Source of the DNA: Cheiracanthium punctorium | Taxonomy: Eukaryota > Arthropoda > Arachnida > Araneae > Cheiracanthiidae | Direction of reading: 5' to 3' | Assembly: GCA_038373885.1 (NCBI GenBank) | Contig: JAWZYV010000685.1 | Location: 538,091 to 602,090 of the forward strand | Length of the DNA stretch: 64,000 bases | In this document: in pieces, positions 1 to 14,200 of the stretch | Numbering within the stretch: position 1 is the first letter of the stretch | Layout: every line of letters begins with the position of its first letter | Translations under genes and position numbers: made by a program | Notes under the pieces: generated by a model | What the model was told of the DNA's origin: nothing | What the model saw: only the letters and a program-made list of their open reading frames with translations | The model's database searches: none

Positions 1-161
1 CGGGAGTTGACTGTACTTTTATTTTTTTCATGAATTACTTTTTAAAATCTGTTTCAAGGAGTATGTTCAATAAAGGAGAAATTTTTTACGAACCCGAGCC
101 CGAACGCAATTGTGAATTACAGAGCCCGAGTCCGGTTCGGGCTGAGCCCGTCTCATCTCTA
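1..161 (-). mobile_element. hAT element, same family as 52743-53247, cut by the window edge
   Basis: The reverse complement matches the left part of the copy at 52743, including the CCCGAGCCCG-rich stretch and the terminal CTCATCTCTA at 152-161. It lies directly against a piggyBac-type MITE fragment, which it seems to have split. Confidence 0.65.
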
Positions 162-162
162 C

Positions 163-280
163 TCTAGATCTGTGGGACACGGTGAACGATTTGATTGACC
201 GCCATCTTGCTGGTAGTTAAATCGAGCAATGGCAACGGCTGCCCTTTTTCAGTACTGAGAAATAGTTGCGCTTCAAAGGA
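163..280 (+). mobile_element. Right end of a piggyBac-like MITE
   Basis: From ctagatctgtgg to GCGCTTCAAAGGA followed by TTAA (281-284), matching the right half of the full copies at 44684 and 48938. The left half is absent beyond the adjoining hAT copy. Confidence 0.65.
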
Positions 281-808
281 TTAAGCCTCACCAGCTTATA
301 GGACTGTACGCGTAATGAGCATTCTATTTGAATGTTATTCTTAAAATATATAGAAGAAAAGAGCCAGAAACTGAGGTTAAAAAACACACAAACAAACTTT
401 TATTGCAAGTATAAAATATATACAGTCTTTTCTCAGATTACACAAATGAATATGTACAGAATGTTAAAAATTCAAGTAAGATATAAAAAGCTAGTGATTA
501 AACAGCACAATAAAACAATCAGGCCTGTAGTTTAGCCTGGAAACACATTCGGGTGTTGAATAATACGTCTCTTGAATTATTAGCTAAATAAATAGTCATC
601 TACCAACACATTACGCGAAGATTTTGGTGGGTAACTGATCACCTGAATCACCTCCCCTCCTGTCTATGGGCCGGGAAGCAATACAATGTTCAAATATGAC
701 GATAAATGAAAACAACCTTTAATTGAAATTCTTGTGTGATACGTAACTTATTATAAAAATAATCCTCTTAAATAACAGCATAGATCTGTCTGTCAGTAAC
801 GTTGCCGG

Positions 809-982
809 CAGTGGCGTAGCCAGAAAAATTTCAGGGGTGGGGTTACGACCACTGAAAACATATGTGTATACGCGTGTGGTATAAGGGAGTGAAGAATATG
901 CATTTTGTGTGGCAAAAAATTCCTCATGGGGGGGGGGTTGTGTTTTGTGTTCCCCTTATCCCTTCCCTTGGCTACGCCACTG
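809..982. mobile_element. hAT MITE, family B, copy 1
   Basis: Terminal inverted repeats CAGTGGCGTAGCCAG and CTTGGCTACGCCACTG are flanked by a perfect 8-bp duplication GTTGCCGG (801-808, 983-990). The 174-bp interior carries opposed runs of G. Confidence 0.88.
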
Positions 983-1452
983 GTTGCCGGGCATAACCAT
1001 TCTTTTTAAAGCCACATATCGACCATTTTGAATGGCGTAAAAGATATTGATTTAAAATAATATATATAAACCTATGCAGAATAATGTTTTTTAAAATTAA
1101 GATTCACTTTATGAATTTGTGGTTGTGAAAATGAATGAATAATCTGAAAGCTTCGACACATTTCTTGAAATCGGAGTCGTGCTTAGAGAAGGAATAGGTG
1201 GAGGAAGCAATTGTATCTTAAACTGAAACAAACATATAAGTCACGTGACTTATGGAAATAGTGCTGCAAAATCAATTTCATTGTTTCTCTCGTTTTGCTA
1301 TCTACAAAAATAAAATGCTTGGTTTGGGGAAACAGATGGTGATAAACAGCCAAATCCGTTAATGTTCTTTCCCCGAGAGTCTGTTATTCTTAGCTTCAAC
1401 TTTCTCCGGAATATACAATAGGATGCTTTCTCTTCCGTGGAGTCGTGAGTAA

Positions 1453-1787
1453 AGCCCATATCACACCTTCCCCATCTTCAATTCAGGCAACACTTTCGTT
1501 CGGCTGTTTTCCGCAACAGTTGGGTGAAAAACCTCATGCGATATGTATGTTCAACATCCGCAACAACTTTTTCCAGCCGGTCCGGGAAAAAACTGAGCAT
1601 TTCATTCAACTTGTTCAACTTCTTCCACAGACCAATCTCAGGCAAGGAAATGGAGAGACTGCAGTGACATCAGAGATTCGCCTATTCTCTTTCCCAATCA
1701 AACCAGTTGAGTGAAATAGTCGAACAAGATGAACGAAGTAGTTGATTGAATTGAAGATTGAACGTAGGAGAAGGTGTGATATGGGCT
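1453..1787. mobile_element. Foldback MITE with TAA duplication (Harbinger-like)
   Basis: The arms AGCCCATATCACACCTTC and its complement face each other; they are flanked by TAA at 1450-1452 and 1788-1790. Further complementary blocks (cttcaattca and tgaattgaag) continue inward. A 3-bp TWA duplication is typical of PIF/Harbinger; the superfamily is inferred. It lies downstream of the SLC17-like stop codon. Confidence 0.6.
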
Positions 1788-2166
1788 TAAGACAAAAATG
1801 TGTAAAGATTTTATGGAAGTCAGAGAGACCATCCAAACCTCCCGGTTGCCCTTAAATATGAAGAAAGTTATATTATATTTTAATGATAAAATTACGCGAT
1901 GGGTAAACCACCCCTTTATCTTAAATTATAACGAGCAATTGTTCGAACTGATAATCCTTGGGGAAAAGAATGGCAGCATGCGTCAGTAGCTCGTATATCT
2001 AGTGCTCTTAATGCAGGTAAATAAACGGTATTTTCCCATGAATGTATCGCAATTTCACATTTAAAAAAAATACAATATAAAAACTGTCGAATCTCGTAGA
2101 GCGAGAAATTTCCGTGGGTACATGTCTCAGTTCTCTTCTCAGTTCATGAGAAAACAGATCAAACAC

Positions 2167-2430
2167 CTAAAATCGGTTCACGTCTTCTCCTTTTGAGCTT
2201 TCCTTCAGTGATTTTTCACCTAAATCGTGAATGACAGGGATTGTAAGAGTTAAGTTGGCTTCCAATGTGGAAGCAGCTCTTTGTTTTCTTGAAGTAATCG
2301 AGTCCATGTTACAGTGCATTCCCCACGGTTGTACTTCAGCTGATCCGAACAGCAGAAAAATCATCGCTCCAATGAGATACATGCCGACGGAGATGTAAAA
2401 GATGTAAGACCATTGCTGAGCATCACCTTT
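2167..2430 (-). CDS. SLC17-like gene, terminal coding exon 10 (TM12 and tail)
   Basis: Encodes residues 441-527 and the stop codon (2169-2167). It holds TM12 (WSYIFYISVGMYLIGAMIFL), the family signature GSAEVQPW and a roughly 50-residue cytoplasmic tail rich in Ser, Thr, Lys and Glu. I see no acidic dileucine sorting signal in the tail. Acceptor tatttacag. Confidence 0.94.
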   Translation of the reverse strand, partial: KGDAQQWSYIFYISVGMYLIGAMIFLLFGSAEVQPWGMHCNMDSITSRKQRAASTLEANLTLTIPVIHDLGEKSLKESSKGEDVNRF

Positions 2431-5400
2431 CTGTAAATAAACCAAGATATGTCAAGCCAAACGCATCGATCATACAACACTTTATAAAGATTGATTCATA
2501 CTGGTCGCACCGTTCGGTTGTAGCTCACCGCTGTTAAACGTTGTTCTTCCATAAATTTCTTAGCGAATGGCAAGCTTTGACCGCCCCATTCAAAGGTTGG
2601 TTGAACAACAGTTGGTTCATGAATGGTTGAATGAATGAGATTGAGTCCGAAAGCATAAGTCGTTCTGTCTAGGCTTACCATATTTTTTTAAGTCCAACCT
2701 AGGACAAAACCATATTTTCCCGGGATCCATTCCAGGACATCAGTAAAATGTCGTTATAACGAATTTCAAAGGAAAATTTTAATTCTCAAAATTCATTGAG
2801 ATTTCATTGATTTAATTAGTTCTAATGATTTTCTTTAATAAAAGTATTTATTCGTTAATTTGAAATATTCATAAAAGTTTGGTCATTGTAACGAGATTGA
2901 TGTCACTAAGTGTAGTGCAGCGGTGTTCGCATGGAGTATCTGTTCTCCGCTCGGACACCCCTGCACTTAGTGACGTCATCGTGGATTTAAAAACGGGATA
3001 ATGACCATATAGCTCGAATTTCAATAACCCCGGACAGCACTAAATACCAGGACTGTCCGGGCTAATCCCGGGCTTCTGGTAAGTCTAGCTCTGCCATTGG
3101 CTAATTCTTGCCGTCGACCACGGAATACCTGTTTCTGCCAGGCATTCTTTTCCGCAATCAGTTCGCAATGGACGCTCGCACGCACGCATGTGTTGCGAGG
3201 AGTTCTGTGAGGTCATTACGGAACGGATCGGCCAGTATGAATTTAGCTTTACACAGAAAATATTGAGACATGCACGAAAATGAAGAAGCGCTCGGAAAGG
3301 AAATGGAGAAAAACTGTCGCTTCGTCTTTGAAACGATGGGAGGTGAATAGATTAAGCCAAATTAGATACTAAAGTATTTTTTAATCACTGCATGTAGCAT
3401 TATCAATCGCTGTGAAAGAGGAGAGGGATATCAAAGAAAGGATTGCTCGAAGATGAGTTATATTTTAGGGGATGATTTCTGATGAAAAAAACCTACGGTT
3501 GATTTCCAGCGAACTACGGCCTTTTAAGGGTAGGTAACGGTCAGATTTGAACCGATCCATAGACAACCACTTTTCAAAATTATTTTAGCTATTTTTGTTT
3601 TTCTTACATCTCTTCTCTCTCTCTTGTATATATAGAAAATGTATCAGAGTTTCAGATGACACAATCTTTATCAAAAATATGAAATATTTTAATAGAATAC
3701 GAAATTCGTCCACTAAATGGTAACTCTTCACCAAATACATATTTTTGAAATACTAAATGTACGAATGCAGATTCAACGATCATTAAGGATCTCTGTGAAA
3801 GAGTTGGAGGATACACGCTTAAACCAAACGAGCGAAATTCGATCAGTCGGAGTGGAAAGTGAGCCAGTTTTCAAAAGTGAGCTTCTCCTTTAGGAGCGTT
3901 TTTCGATCACAAGAGCGGAGCGGATTATAAAAATGAGCGGGGAGGAGAAATTCTCGGAAAAGATACGAAGCGAGGAGAGGATTCTCAGAAAAAGGACTAC
4001 ATAAAGAGCCCTTTCGCAGAAAAACCAGTCGGTTTCCAAGGAAACAGATCGCTCCGCAGTGTATCGTTTTTTTCGCTCTTTGGGTTTAAGCGTGTACAAA
4101 GGAAGATAACACCAGGATGAATTATATTTTAGGATAAGATTTCTGAGATAAACCTATTGCGATCTACGACCTTCTAAGGGTAAGGTCAGATTTGGACTGT
4201 CCCACTACTGACTACTATTTTGAAAATCTAATTCAGATATTTTTGTTCTACTTACAACTAAGTTTGCTTTTTTTTTAATTTCTTTTTGGCACATTCTACT
4301 TTATTCACCTTTTAAGCTCTCCCGAAATCTTCTTCAAACTACATCCTTAGGCAAAGGGTATAAGGAAAAGGAGCTCTAAATCAAGAAAATGCAACAGAAG
4401 AAGTTACTGAAAACTTCAATGTTCACTGCTTTTACATATTATCATGGTATTTTAAATTTAGGATCAGACGTAAATAAAGAGATACTTTTTAGAAGTGAAA
4501 GAACTTACATTTCCCTCTAAGAAATATCCAGCAGCAATGGGTGATAAAATGCCAGGAATACTTGCAACAGCATTGGATACTCCAAATATTTTGCCTAAAA
4601 TAACAAAATTTGAATGAAAAAAAAAATTCTCAATCTGCTACAACAACACGCTTTATAACGTAAAATTAGTAATTTAGGCTTGTTATCAGTAATTCGTAAT
4701 CGATTACGCAAGTTCCACAGCAAGCAGTGTTATTAACTAATATCGGACAAAGTTGAACCGGCCGATATCTAACTAGACTCGGATACTGAGGACTGATATT
4801 GACGATTCTTCCGGTTTTCCTTGAGTTGATGCGAATTAAAATACTGCTGTACTAGCTGCGTACCCAGCGTTTCACGGATGCATTATGTGTTAGGGCATAT
4901 TTTACCGAAAAAAATTGTCAGCTGATGTCGGTCAGTCAGTATGCAGTGATCTGATTTGTTTTTCACAAATACACGTATTTTTAATATCAATTTATTTTTT
5001 CCGTTTCTATATATAACCGTGTATAATTTTTTTGTACAGCTATGTTAATTCAAGCATTGACTTTTAAATAATTCATTTTTTGAGTATGATTATTAATTTT
5101 CAACTAAAATTACGATACTTCAAACAGTGCTATTAAGAAGATACATGTGTATTCGAAATTATAAATATGTTTTTACGCTACTATTCTACTGCCATCACTT
5201 TCGTACGGTAAATCAGCGCCATCTATTGACACCTACATGAAAATCTCAGAAAGTGTTTTTTTTTCCTTCTCCTTCATGTCCCCTCGGGATAAAAAGCAGC
5301 GTATGTATGGATTCAGGGTGTAATCCTCCATCGCCAATTCAAATTTCATTTAAATCCGTCCAGTCTTTTAGTGCAAACGCGTAACAAACGTACAAACTCA

Positions 5401-8400
5401 CAAACTTTCGCTTTCATAGTAATAAGATATAACGGAAAAAACAACATTGTGTAAAAAAACACACATAAAATCATACTTTTAACAAGATACGATCGTTTCT
5501 ACTGAAAATTTACCTAGTCTTCATCAGTCATATCCCTTCATCTCACTAAACAGTGGGAACTTCTTTTTATAAGCATCATTTTATGTGTGTTTTTTACCCA
5601 AAGTTTTTATTTATTTTAATAAGATATTATTTCTGACCTTAACGTCAAACGAAAAGATCTGATGTGAACGTCACATGACTTCCTTATACGTTGATAAAAC
5701 GATACACATTTTTTGATGAATTTCATTAAAACTCGTTTAATTTGAAAATGAGATACGATATTTCAATAACAGTAAGAGTTGGCGGTTTCTCGCCAAGCTG
5801 AATTCAGTTTTTTCAAAACTAATTTTTCGAGCCAATATTTCGACAAAAGTCGACAAGCTTGGAGAGATTTTGCGCTTGGCCCAAACTATGACGGCCCATA
5901 TATTTTATTTAATGCATTTAAAATCTTTCGGATGACACTGTAAATAAACTACCTTTCCGATTGCAATCAAAAAGATAAACTATATATTACAACAATCCTA
6001 AATACAAAATTTCAACATTCTACGGCTGATCGTACCAAAATCTTTGTGATTTCAGATGTTTCCAAGCTGTGTTCAATTACCTGCTAAGTCCGGTGCCATG
6101 TCCACAATGACAGAGACGTCTCCCCCGCCGCACAACCCGAACAGTGCCATCGCTGACGTCAAGAGGGCGACCACTGCCTGGGTGTTGCACTTGACCAAGG
6201 GAATGGCGACCATGCAGCAAGCCGGGCCTAGGAGAGCTGAAAAGTAGATAAGCTTTTACGTCACATAAGACTACATATTCCGCAGGTTTGTCTAGAAACA
6301 CGCATTTTCAGGACTCTGCAACACAACCTGATGAAGAGAGTTGCTAATGGGGGGAGTTAAAGAGTAAACGGGGCACGCAGCCGGATGCAAGGACGTACCC
6401 AGGGGGGGGGTGGTCAAGGGGGTCCGGACCCCCCGAAATTTCAGTTTTTGTAAACAAAATAAGAATGATGAAGTCTTTCGTGAAAATTCTGCCTTTTTCA
6501 CCTTTTGGACCCCCCCCCCCCCGAAATTTTTTTCTGGGTACGTCTTTGGCCGGATGCCGTGACAGGGGCGTCATAACGGAAAGAAGGGGAATCCAAAATT
6601 AAGGTTTGCCCCGGGTGACGTGATCTCCAGTTGCGGCACTGTTGACGCAGCAATTTGCAGTCCAATTTACAAGCAATGAAAGTAAATTCACTTCTCGACT
6701 ATTTCACGTGGATACGGTATTCACATTACTTTACAAAAGAGGCAGGGGGGATTTATTAAAAAGGGCACTTCCTATCGGGAAAAAGGGCAACTTTCCCACC
6801 TGGCATCCCCCCCTGGATTCTTTCGCTGAGCAACTAGTGTTCTTAAAGAGGGCCTTTCTTTGCTTCCTATTAGGCATTTCTCCCTGCGTTGTGTAATATG
6901 CATGGCAGGGGCGTAGCCAAGGGGGGGGAGGGTTAGGGGGTCATACCCCCCCATGAAGAACTTTTTGCCATACAAAATGTATATTCTTCCCTCCCTTATC
7001 ACACACATGTATGCATATATGTGAGTTGCAGTAGTCGTAACCGCCCCCCCCATGAAAAATATCTGGCTACGCCCCTGATGCATGGTATTGTAGAATAACT
7101 CACTTAGTACAAAGAGTTACGATTTTGTAAGAGTTACGATTTGATAAGCGAACTTTGTTTGTTTTGCCAGAAGATGACAACTCACGCTACCGAATGTGCC
7201 GTTTAGATCATGCTAAGCATGCTAAATTGCGTTTGGTCTAGTGTTTAGGCTACCTGGCTCTCGCCCAGGAGACCCGAGTTCAATTTCCGCCGGAGTAAGA
7301 GGTAATGGTAAAGTTTTATGTTAATTAGAAGAAACTTTCATAAAATATTGAAAATTTGCTGTTTAGTTACAAATACAAACTAAACAAAACTTTAGGGACA
7401 TCTAACGAAAAATTGTACTTCTTTACTTATACCTTAAAACTTTAGTCACAAAGGAATACTTTTTGCTTTTAAGTTACAAATAAAACTTGTATTTTTATTT
7501 GTAACTAAAAAAGGAAAAAATGAAAATGAAGTGAAAATACAATTTTTAAATGCAGAAGCTTTTAATTGTAAAGCCCTAAAAGCGTGAAACTTTATTCTTT
7601 CAAAGATATATGCTATAAATGAATGAGAGTTTCAAAACTAAGAAAACGTTTGAGAAAAATATAGATATTTCACTGTTGCAAGAGATGAAAATTTTTAAAG
7701 GATCAAAATATTTTAAAAAGCATTCGAGATCTAGTACAGATATTAATGATTAAATCAACGCTTTACAAGCAAATACAGCTCAATTGGATTATTGGTCTCG
7801 TATGCTTTTACGAATATTTTGAGCATTTAAAAATTTTCATCTGTTCCAAAAGTGAAATACCTATATTTTTCTCAAGAGTTTTCTTGAGAATTTTTTAGGC
7901 TATTCAAGAGTTTTTTTGAAACTTTCATTCATTTATAACATATCTTAGCTAGAATAAATTTTTATTTTATGCCTTTTAGAGCTCCACAATAAAAAGCTTC
8001 TACTTTTAAAAATTGTATTTCTACTTAATTTTTATTAATATTGAAACAGACATAGGTTCAATAGTGAGTTTAAGTGGGCTCATGGGGAAGGCGACCCCCC
8101 CCCCCCCCATCCTTGGCTCAGCCATTGAAATATGGAGGAGCGAATAAAAATTTTTATATGAGCATCTGGCGGGAAAATTCCGGCCTCTTATCCAAGAATA
8201 AATCTGAAACGGATGAAAATCCTGCATTACAGTTAAGAACATACTGCTTACCTTACCTTGTAATAATACTTACGATTTACAATCTGTTTTTTTTTCTTTC
8301 TTTCTTTCTAACCGTTGGGCTATCCATACATTGAATTCCCCATTTCAGTTAGTATCTCTGTTTGACAGATGACGATAAAGCAACTCTACGGCTATTTAGA

Positions 8401-11168
8401 AGGCGAATATTGAAACAACATTTTTGTATTCTTAATTTTTTTTTTCTTCTCTCACCCAGATAAGAAATGGCGCAGTGTAAGAACACCGATACCATAGTTT
8501 TCAACGCAGGTGCTAAGGATGCAGAAAGATGGAGCAGAGAACTGTGGCATATGGTAAGTGCAAGAGTGTAGTCTATTATTTTTAACATTTCCCCAAAAAA
8601 GTGGAAAAGGGTTTAGGGTATGGTGGGGTAAAATGGGTTATAAACAAGAATATATTTTTTATTCATTGGTTGTTTTCTGTTACTAATAATGTTAAACATG
8701 CAATTTTTTTTGTATTACTTCATGCGATGCAATCATCCAATTCACGCATGAGAAGATTTTATAGAATGCTAAAATATTAAACTTTTTTAAGAGCTGTTTT
8801 TTTCAACAAGGCTGTGGTAACATGGGTAACATTAAAGAATGGCCCTAAAAATAACAATACGCTTAATCAAACTTTATGGTCAGGCCTGATAGACTTAAGT
8901 TCTGGAATATAAACATTATATTCTGACATTTCATTGTTTTAGGTTAAGGTGGTGTAAAGTGAGTAGGCATTTCTTTTTAATCTAAAATGTAAGTAATTTG
9001 TTTTTATTTTTTTAAAATCCTATTATCTTCAGACATTAGTAGGGAACATTTAAGCTCATTGAGAAGTTCATTAGGAGCATTTATAAATATAATGTTAACT
9101 AGACATACCGTACCACAATAAAACACAAATAGAAAGAAAGATATTTTTTAAATATTTACTTTTTCTGATAATAAGGTGTTTAGACCTTTTCTAAATTGAA
9201 CGTAATAACAGAACTTCTCAAACTTTCAGGAATGAATTATTTTGAGACTTTTATTGGAGAAACAAGAAAAGAATATTAATTCAATAAGCCGATAAACGGC
9301 AATACTTTGTTCCCAAATGGAATTAATTATCTTTTTAATGAGCATAAATCTTCCTGTAAATATAGGATAAAAAAGAAATATCATTTAAAACCAACTTACT
9401 AATATTTTTGATCAAAAAAGAAATAACCACTCATTTTACCATGAATGACAGAAGAAGGCGAGAAAATGACAGAAATCCCCTTTCTTTCTGTAAGCGTCGT
9501 TGCTTCCCGGCGTGGGACATTGAATTTTTCGTTGTGGCCCAGCGCCAAGCTTAGTATGTCTTTTATGTTAATGTTAATTTAGAACTTTGCGAAAAAACAA
9601 GCATAAATTTATTTACATTTCTTACAGAGTTCTTAATTTTAACCTTTTACGCCATTTTTTTCGTGTTCTTGCGGTTTTTAGTTTAAGAAAAATATTCTCC
9701 GTATGCAAAGAACAACCACTCAGCTGGTGCTTAATGTAATATGATATGAATCTTTTTTCTTACCTGCAGTTTCAAAAGATTTTCTAACTGTAGTCACACT
9801 GAAACAATTTTTGCTTCTAATCAGGTCGGACAGTTTTCCAGATAACACTATAGAAACGCACAAAGCACCAAAGAGTGCAGCGTTCACCATGCCGTTCTGA
9901 AATTAAGAAGAAATAAATCAGCCGATCTCTAATTGTACTTGCGTCGGGAATGCACATGCACAGTGGTGGATGAAGAAAAGTTTTAAGTCGAGGGGGAGGG
10001 GTGGGGGAGCGATAACTATGGAGAAGCATTTTATCAGAAAGTATATGCCATTGATTTTTTAATATTCAAATTTTTATTCAACGCTGAAGATATTTCATTT
10101 AAGTTTCCAATATAACAACAGCTTTAACTTATATTGTAAACTAGAAGTCAAAGCCCGTTGTGAAAGCAATTACAACGGGCGCTAGAAAAAAAATTCAATA
10201 AAAATACGTCTACACTCAATATGTTTAATCTTCGTCCAATTAAAATAAATAACTTCATATTCAATTTTTATTATATGCCGGAATCGGAATTGCATTTTCT
10301 TCTAAAAGTTTTTCGATATCGAAAGACTTCGTTTCAATGGGAACAGCTCCTCTTATATCAGTGTTTAATGCAGAGGAAATAATTTTATTTGTGAAAAACA
10401 AAAATGTAATCTGGAACTATGTAATCTGGAAAAACTATTTTAAATGAATTAGAAACGTGCAATGTTCCCTAACAAAATTTGATAACCGAGACTTTAGTAT
10501 CTCATAATTGTAACCTGCGACAGCTAATTTTGTCACGCAAATGATTCACTTCTTTCAGTCTCAGAAATAAAAGGGAGCTGAAAAATCGCTTAAAAATTAG
10601 GGAACGCGTGGAAATTAGCGATTTTAAAAGCAGCGCAGATTGTTTTCTATTTTTTTTATACATAATTATGAAAAATTTCAAGCCAATATTAGAAACGGTG
10701 TGGATTTTATTGCGTTTTTAGACAATAAATTTTTAATCTTTTCGGATTAATGACGGTTAAAAGTTTTATCTTCGAGTGGTTCAACCGGATTTGTTACAGA
10801 GTCAGGGATCAGCGTAACTGCATAGTAGGATATTTCCGATAAAAAACAGCTATTGCTCTTAGTGTAGCTAATTCATTAGATGATTTTAAATATATCTTAG
10901 TGTGTGGTAAGGCTCATACACACACTGTTACGAATTTGCGGGGTGATCTGCTCGTTTGAGGTTTGATTTTGTCTAAAATTCATGTTCTAAATAACTAATC
11001 GTATTTTATGGATAATCGTTAAACCAGAACACGAGATATTGTTCTTTAAGTTTTTCATAGGATAATATTGACTTGGAGGTTTCTAGGCAAATATTGGCAA
11101 TATTGCTTTGCTGGGTTTGATTTTGGGAACTTTTTTCTGGCGACAAATTTGGAGCCACCCCCATCTCC

Positions 11169-11244
<76 letters not shown>

Positions 11245-14200
11245 TCACCACCTGCTCTAGCAAGAAGGTTAGAACCTCACCTTCTAGTTAGAAGACTCAG
11301 CTAGGCTAGATGTTTTAACCTTCTTGCCTATGTGGATGGGGAGCTTTTATGAAACTGAAGATTGGTGAACTTTTTGTTCCACCTAAAAGATCGTCTTGTT
11401 AAATATATTTTTTTATGTGTTACTTTATATTTTAATTAATTTTAGCAAAAATGTGTCAAATTTTACCTGCTGAATAGGTAGGTGCAGTACTTCATCCAGA
11501 TATACTGGGAGTTTTGACTGGAAGCAAATGAAGCTCCATGCACCGCAGAACTTGGCAACTGTCACAGCCCACATAGGGGGAGAAGAAACGACTTCCTTCC
11601 AAGGCACAGATATCTTCTGATTAGACTGAAAGGAAAGAACAGAAATTTAGCTCAGAGGCTTCTATATATGACTATCCCAGACAGCACATCAAACTTGCAG
11701 CAAGCTTGATTTATCAAGTCAATAAACTTGAATTAAGCTTGAAAATTTCAAGCGTGTAAGCTTAATGCAAGCTTGAATCAAGTGTTCAAGTTTACACATG
11801 CCCAGCTTGCATTAAGCTTGACATAGCAAGCTTAAAATTTTTTTCTAAAACAAATTTCTTAAATACACGGGGCGCCCGTCGGCGAACTCGCAACACATAT
11901 CATATTTTTCCACGCATTTTCCCCTCTATGCTGAAATTTCGAGTTAATTTAATCTGTTTCCATCAAGTGTCCGCGGCTGGGATAGAACTCGGGACCTAAG
12001 GGTTGGGAGGCCGGCGTCCTAACCATTCCGCCAATCTGCCTCGCGCTGGCACGACTAAAGTTTGAAGTGACTGTCATGGTTGTCACGCCGTTTTCTGGCG
12101 AGATCGATCAGTGCCCGATGCCGATTTCTTTCTTTTATTTTTCCATGGGATGAATCAAAATTAAAATAATGTTATGTGTGATTTATAGACTCTACTAATA
12201 GGGAAATAAGCATCATATAAACTTAAAAACAGCACACGTTTTAAAACTTTCAATATCGCAACACTCATGTTGGGCAATACTGACCAAAATCGAGACAAAC
12301 GACTGATTTTGAAATCAATTTCGCAGTATAATTGTATATTATATTTTGAAGAATTTCCATATTTGGAAATATAGAATTTTTTTTTTAATTCTATGGTCAA
12401 GTACATTTATGACTGATGACAAATTATTTGTTATGTGGATGTGGCTTTCGAAATCAAACAGTAATCAAGTTGTATTCAAGCTTGACAGTTCAAATGACTT
12501 CTCCAAGTTTGCTGCCAGCTTAAACTGAATTGAACTGTCAAGCTTGTATTAATACGTCAAATTGAAAGAAATGTCAAGCTTGATTTAAGCTTATGTGCTG
12601 TCTGGGATATTAAGAGTCATATTTTTTCTTCCCAGTTAATAATGTGAAAATTTCTAATTTTGAACATCCCAATGAAAATCTTAATAATTGATATACTGGG
12701 TACATTTATCGTACTTTTCTTCTTGCCACCAGAAAGCAGCACTAGCTGAGTATTTTTGGCATGGTATCAATACTGTTGCCTCTATTCCTGCACCTCCTAG
12801 ACAGCGCAGCAAATTTGCATCAAACTTGCAGCAAGCTTGATTTATCAAGTCAATAAACTTGAAAATTTCAAGCGTGTAAGCTTAATGCAAGCTTGAATCA
12901 AGTGTTCAAGTTTATACTTGCCCAACTTGCATTAAGCTTGACATAGCAAGCTTAATTCAAACTTAAAAAGTTTTCCTAAATACATGGGACGCCGGTCGGC
13001 GAACTCGCCCCATATATTTTATTTTTCCACGCATTTTCCTCTCTACGCTTTAACCTCAAGTTATTTCTATTTGTTTCCGTCTAGCGTCTGCGACTGGGAT
13101 CGATCTCGGGACCTAAGGTGTGGGAAGCCAGCGTCTCAACCACCATGCCAATCTCACTCGTGGTGACATGACTAAAATTTGAAGTGACTGTTACGGTTGT
13201 CACGCCGTTTTTTGGTGAGATTGATCAGTACTGGCCGATGCCGATCTGTCTCTTTTATTTTTCCATGGGATGAATCAAAATTAAAATAATGTTATGTGTG
13301 ATTTATAGACTCTACTAATAGGGAAATAAGCATAATATAAACTTAAAAGCTGCATACGCTTTAAAATTTTCAATATCGCAACACTCATGTTGGGCAATAT
13401 TGCCCAAAATCGAGACAAACGACTAATTTTGAAATCAATTTCGTAGTATATTTGTATTTTATTTTGAAGAATTTCAATATTTGGAAATATAGAATCTTTT
13501 TATAACTGATGATAAATTTATAACTGATGATAAATTATTTGTTATGTGGATGTGGCTTTCCAAATCAAGTTGTATTCAAGCTTGACAGTTCAAATGACTT
13601 AAATTCGGCGGGAAAATATTTGCTGACTCATTTTTTTGTAATCTCCAAGTTTGCTGCAAGCTTAAAATGAATTGAACTGTCAAGCTTGTATTAATACGTC
13701 AAATTCATTGAAATGTCAAGCTTGATTTAAGCTTATGTGCTGTCTGGGCTCATTTCAGCTTGTTGGGAGAATTGAGTCCAGACACTTTATTAGATTCGAT
13801 TAACAATTGACTGCTTTGTAACATTTATTATTTGTGCACTTACATGCGTATGTATTTTTACCGTAGCTATGGCTATACAGATAAAATATCTCAAGAGTAC
13901 TAAAAATATCAACTTTCAAATAGAACAAGCGGAAAGTGGTTGAATTGTTGGATGTTTGAGGTTTTAAACTGTGAAAAAGAAAAATAGTAGAAGCGAAAAG
14001 GATGCTAGGAATATATATATATATATATATATCGGGGGACGCACAGTGGCGTAGGGAAAGATAGGGGGATTTAGGGGGCTCAATATCCTCCCCCATAACT
14101 TTTGAGGAAGGGAGAAAATTACCACACAGCACAATATGGTGTCTTTTCTTGCTCCAGAATCGATCTAAACATATTCCCCCCCCCCCTTTGTAAAAGAAAC

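Noticed and set aside
6077..6301. Minus-strand ORF with many Arg and Gly
   Set aside because: It is a wrong-frame reading of SLC17-like exon 8.
7228..7300. Functional tRNA-Glu gene
   Set aside because: T stem and acceptor stem do not pair; it fits a SINE head.
8457..8553. A near-perfect internal exon shape on the plus strand (acceptor ctctcacccag, donor gtaagt)
   Set aside because: All three frames contain stop codons, and it lies in an intron of the SLC17-like gene on the other strand.
11006..11263. ORFs of repeated Cys-Val or His-Thr
   Set aside because: Products of the (CA)n microsatellite.
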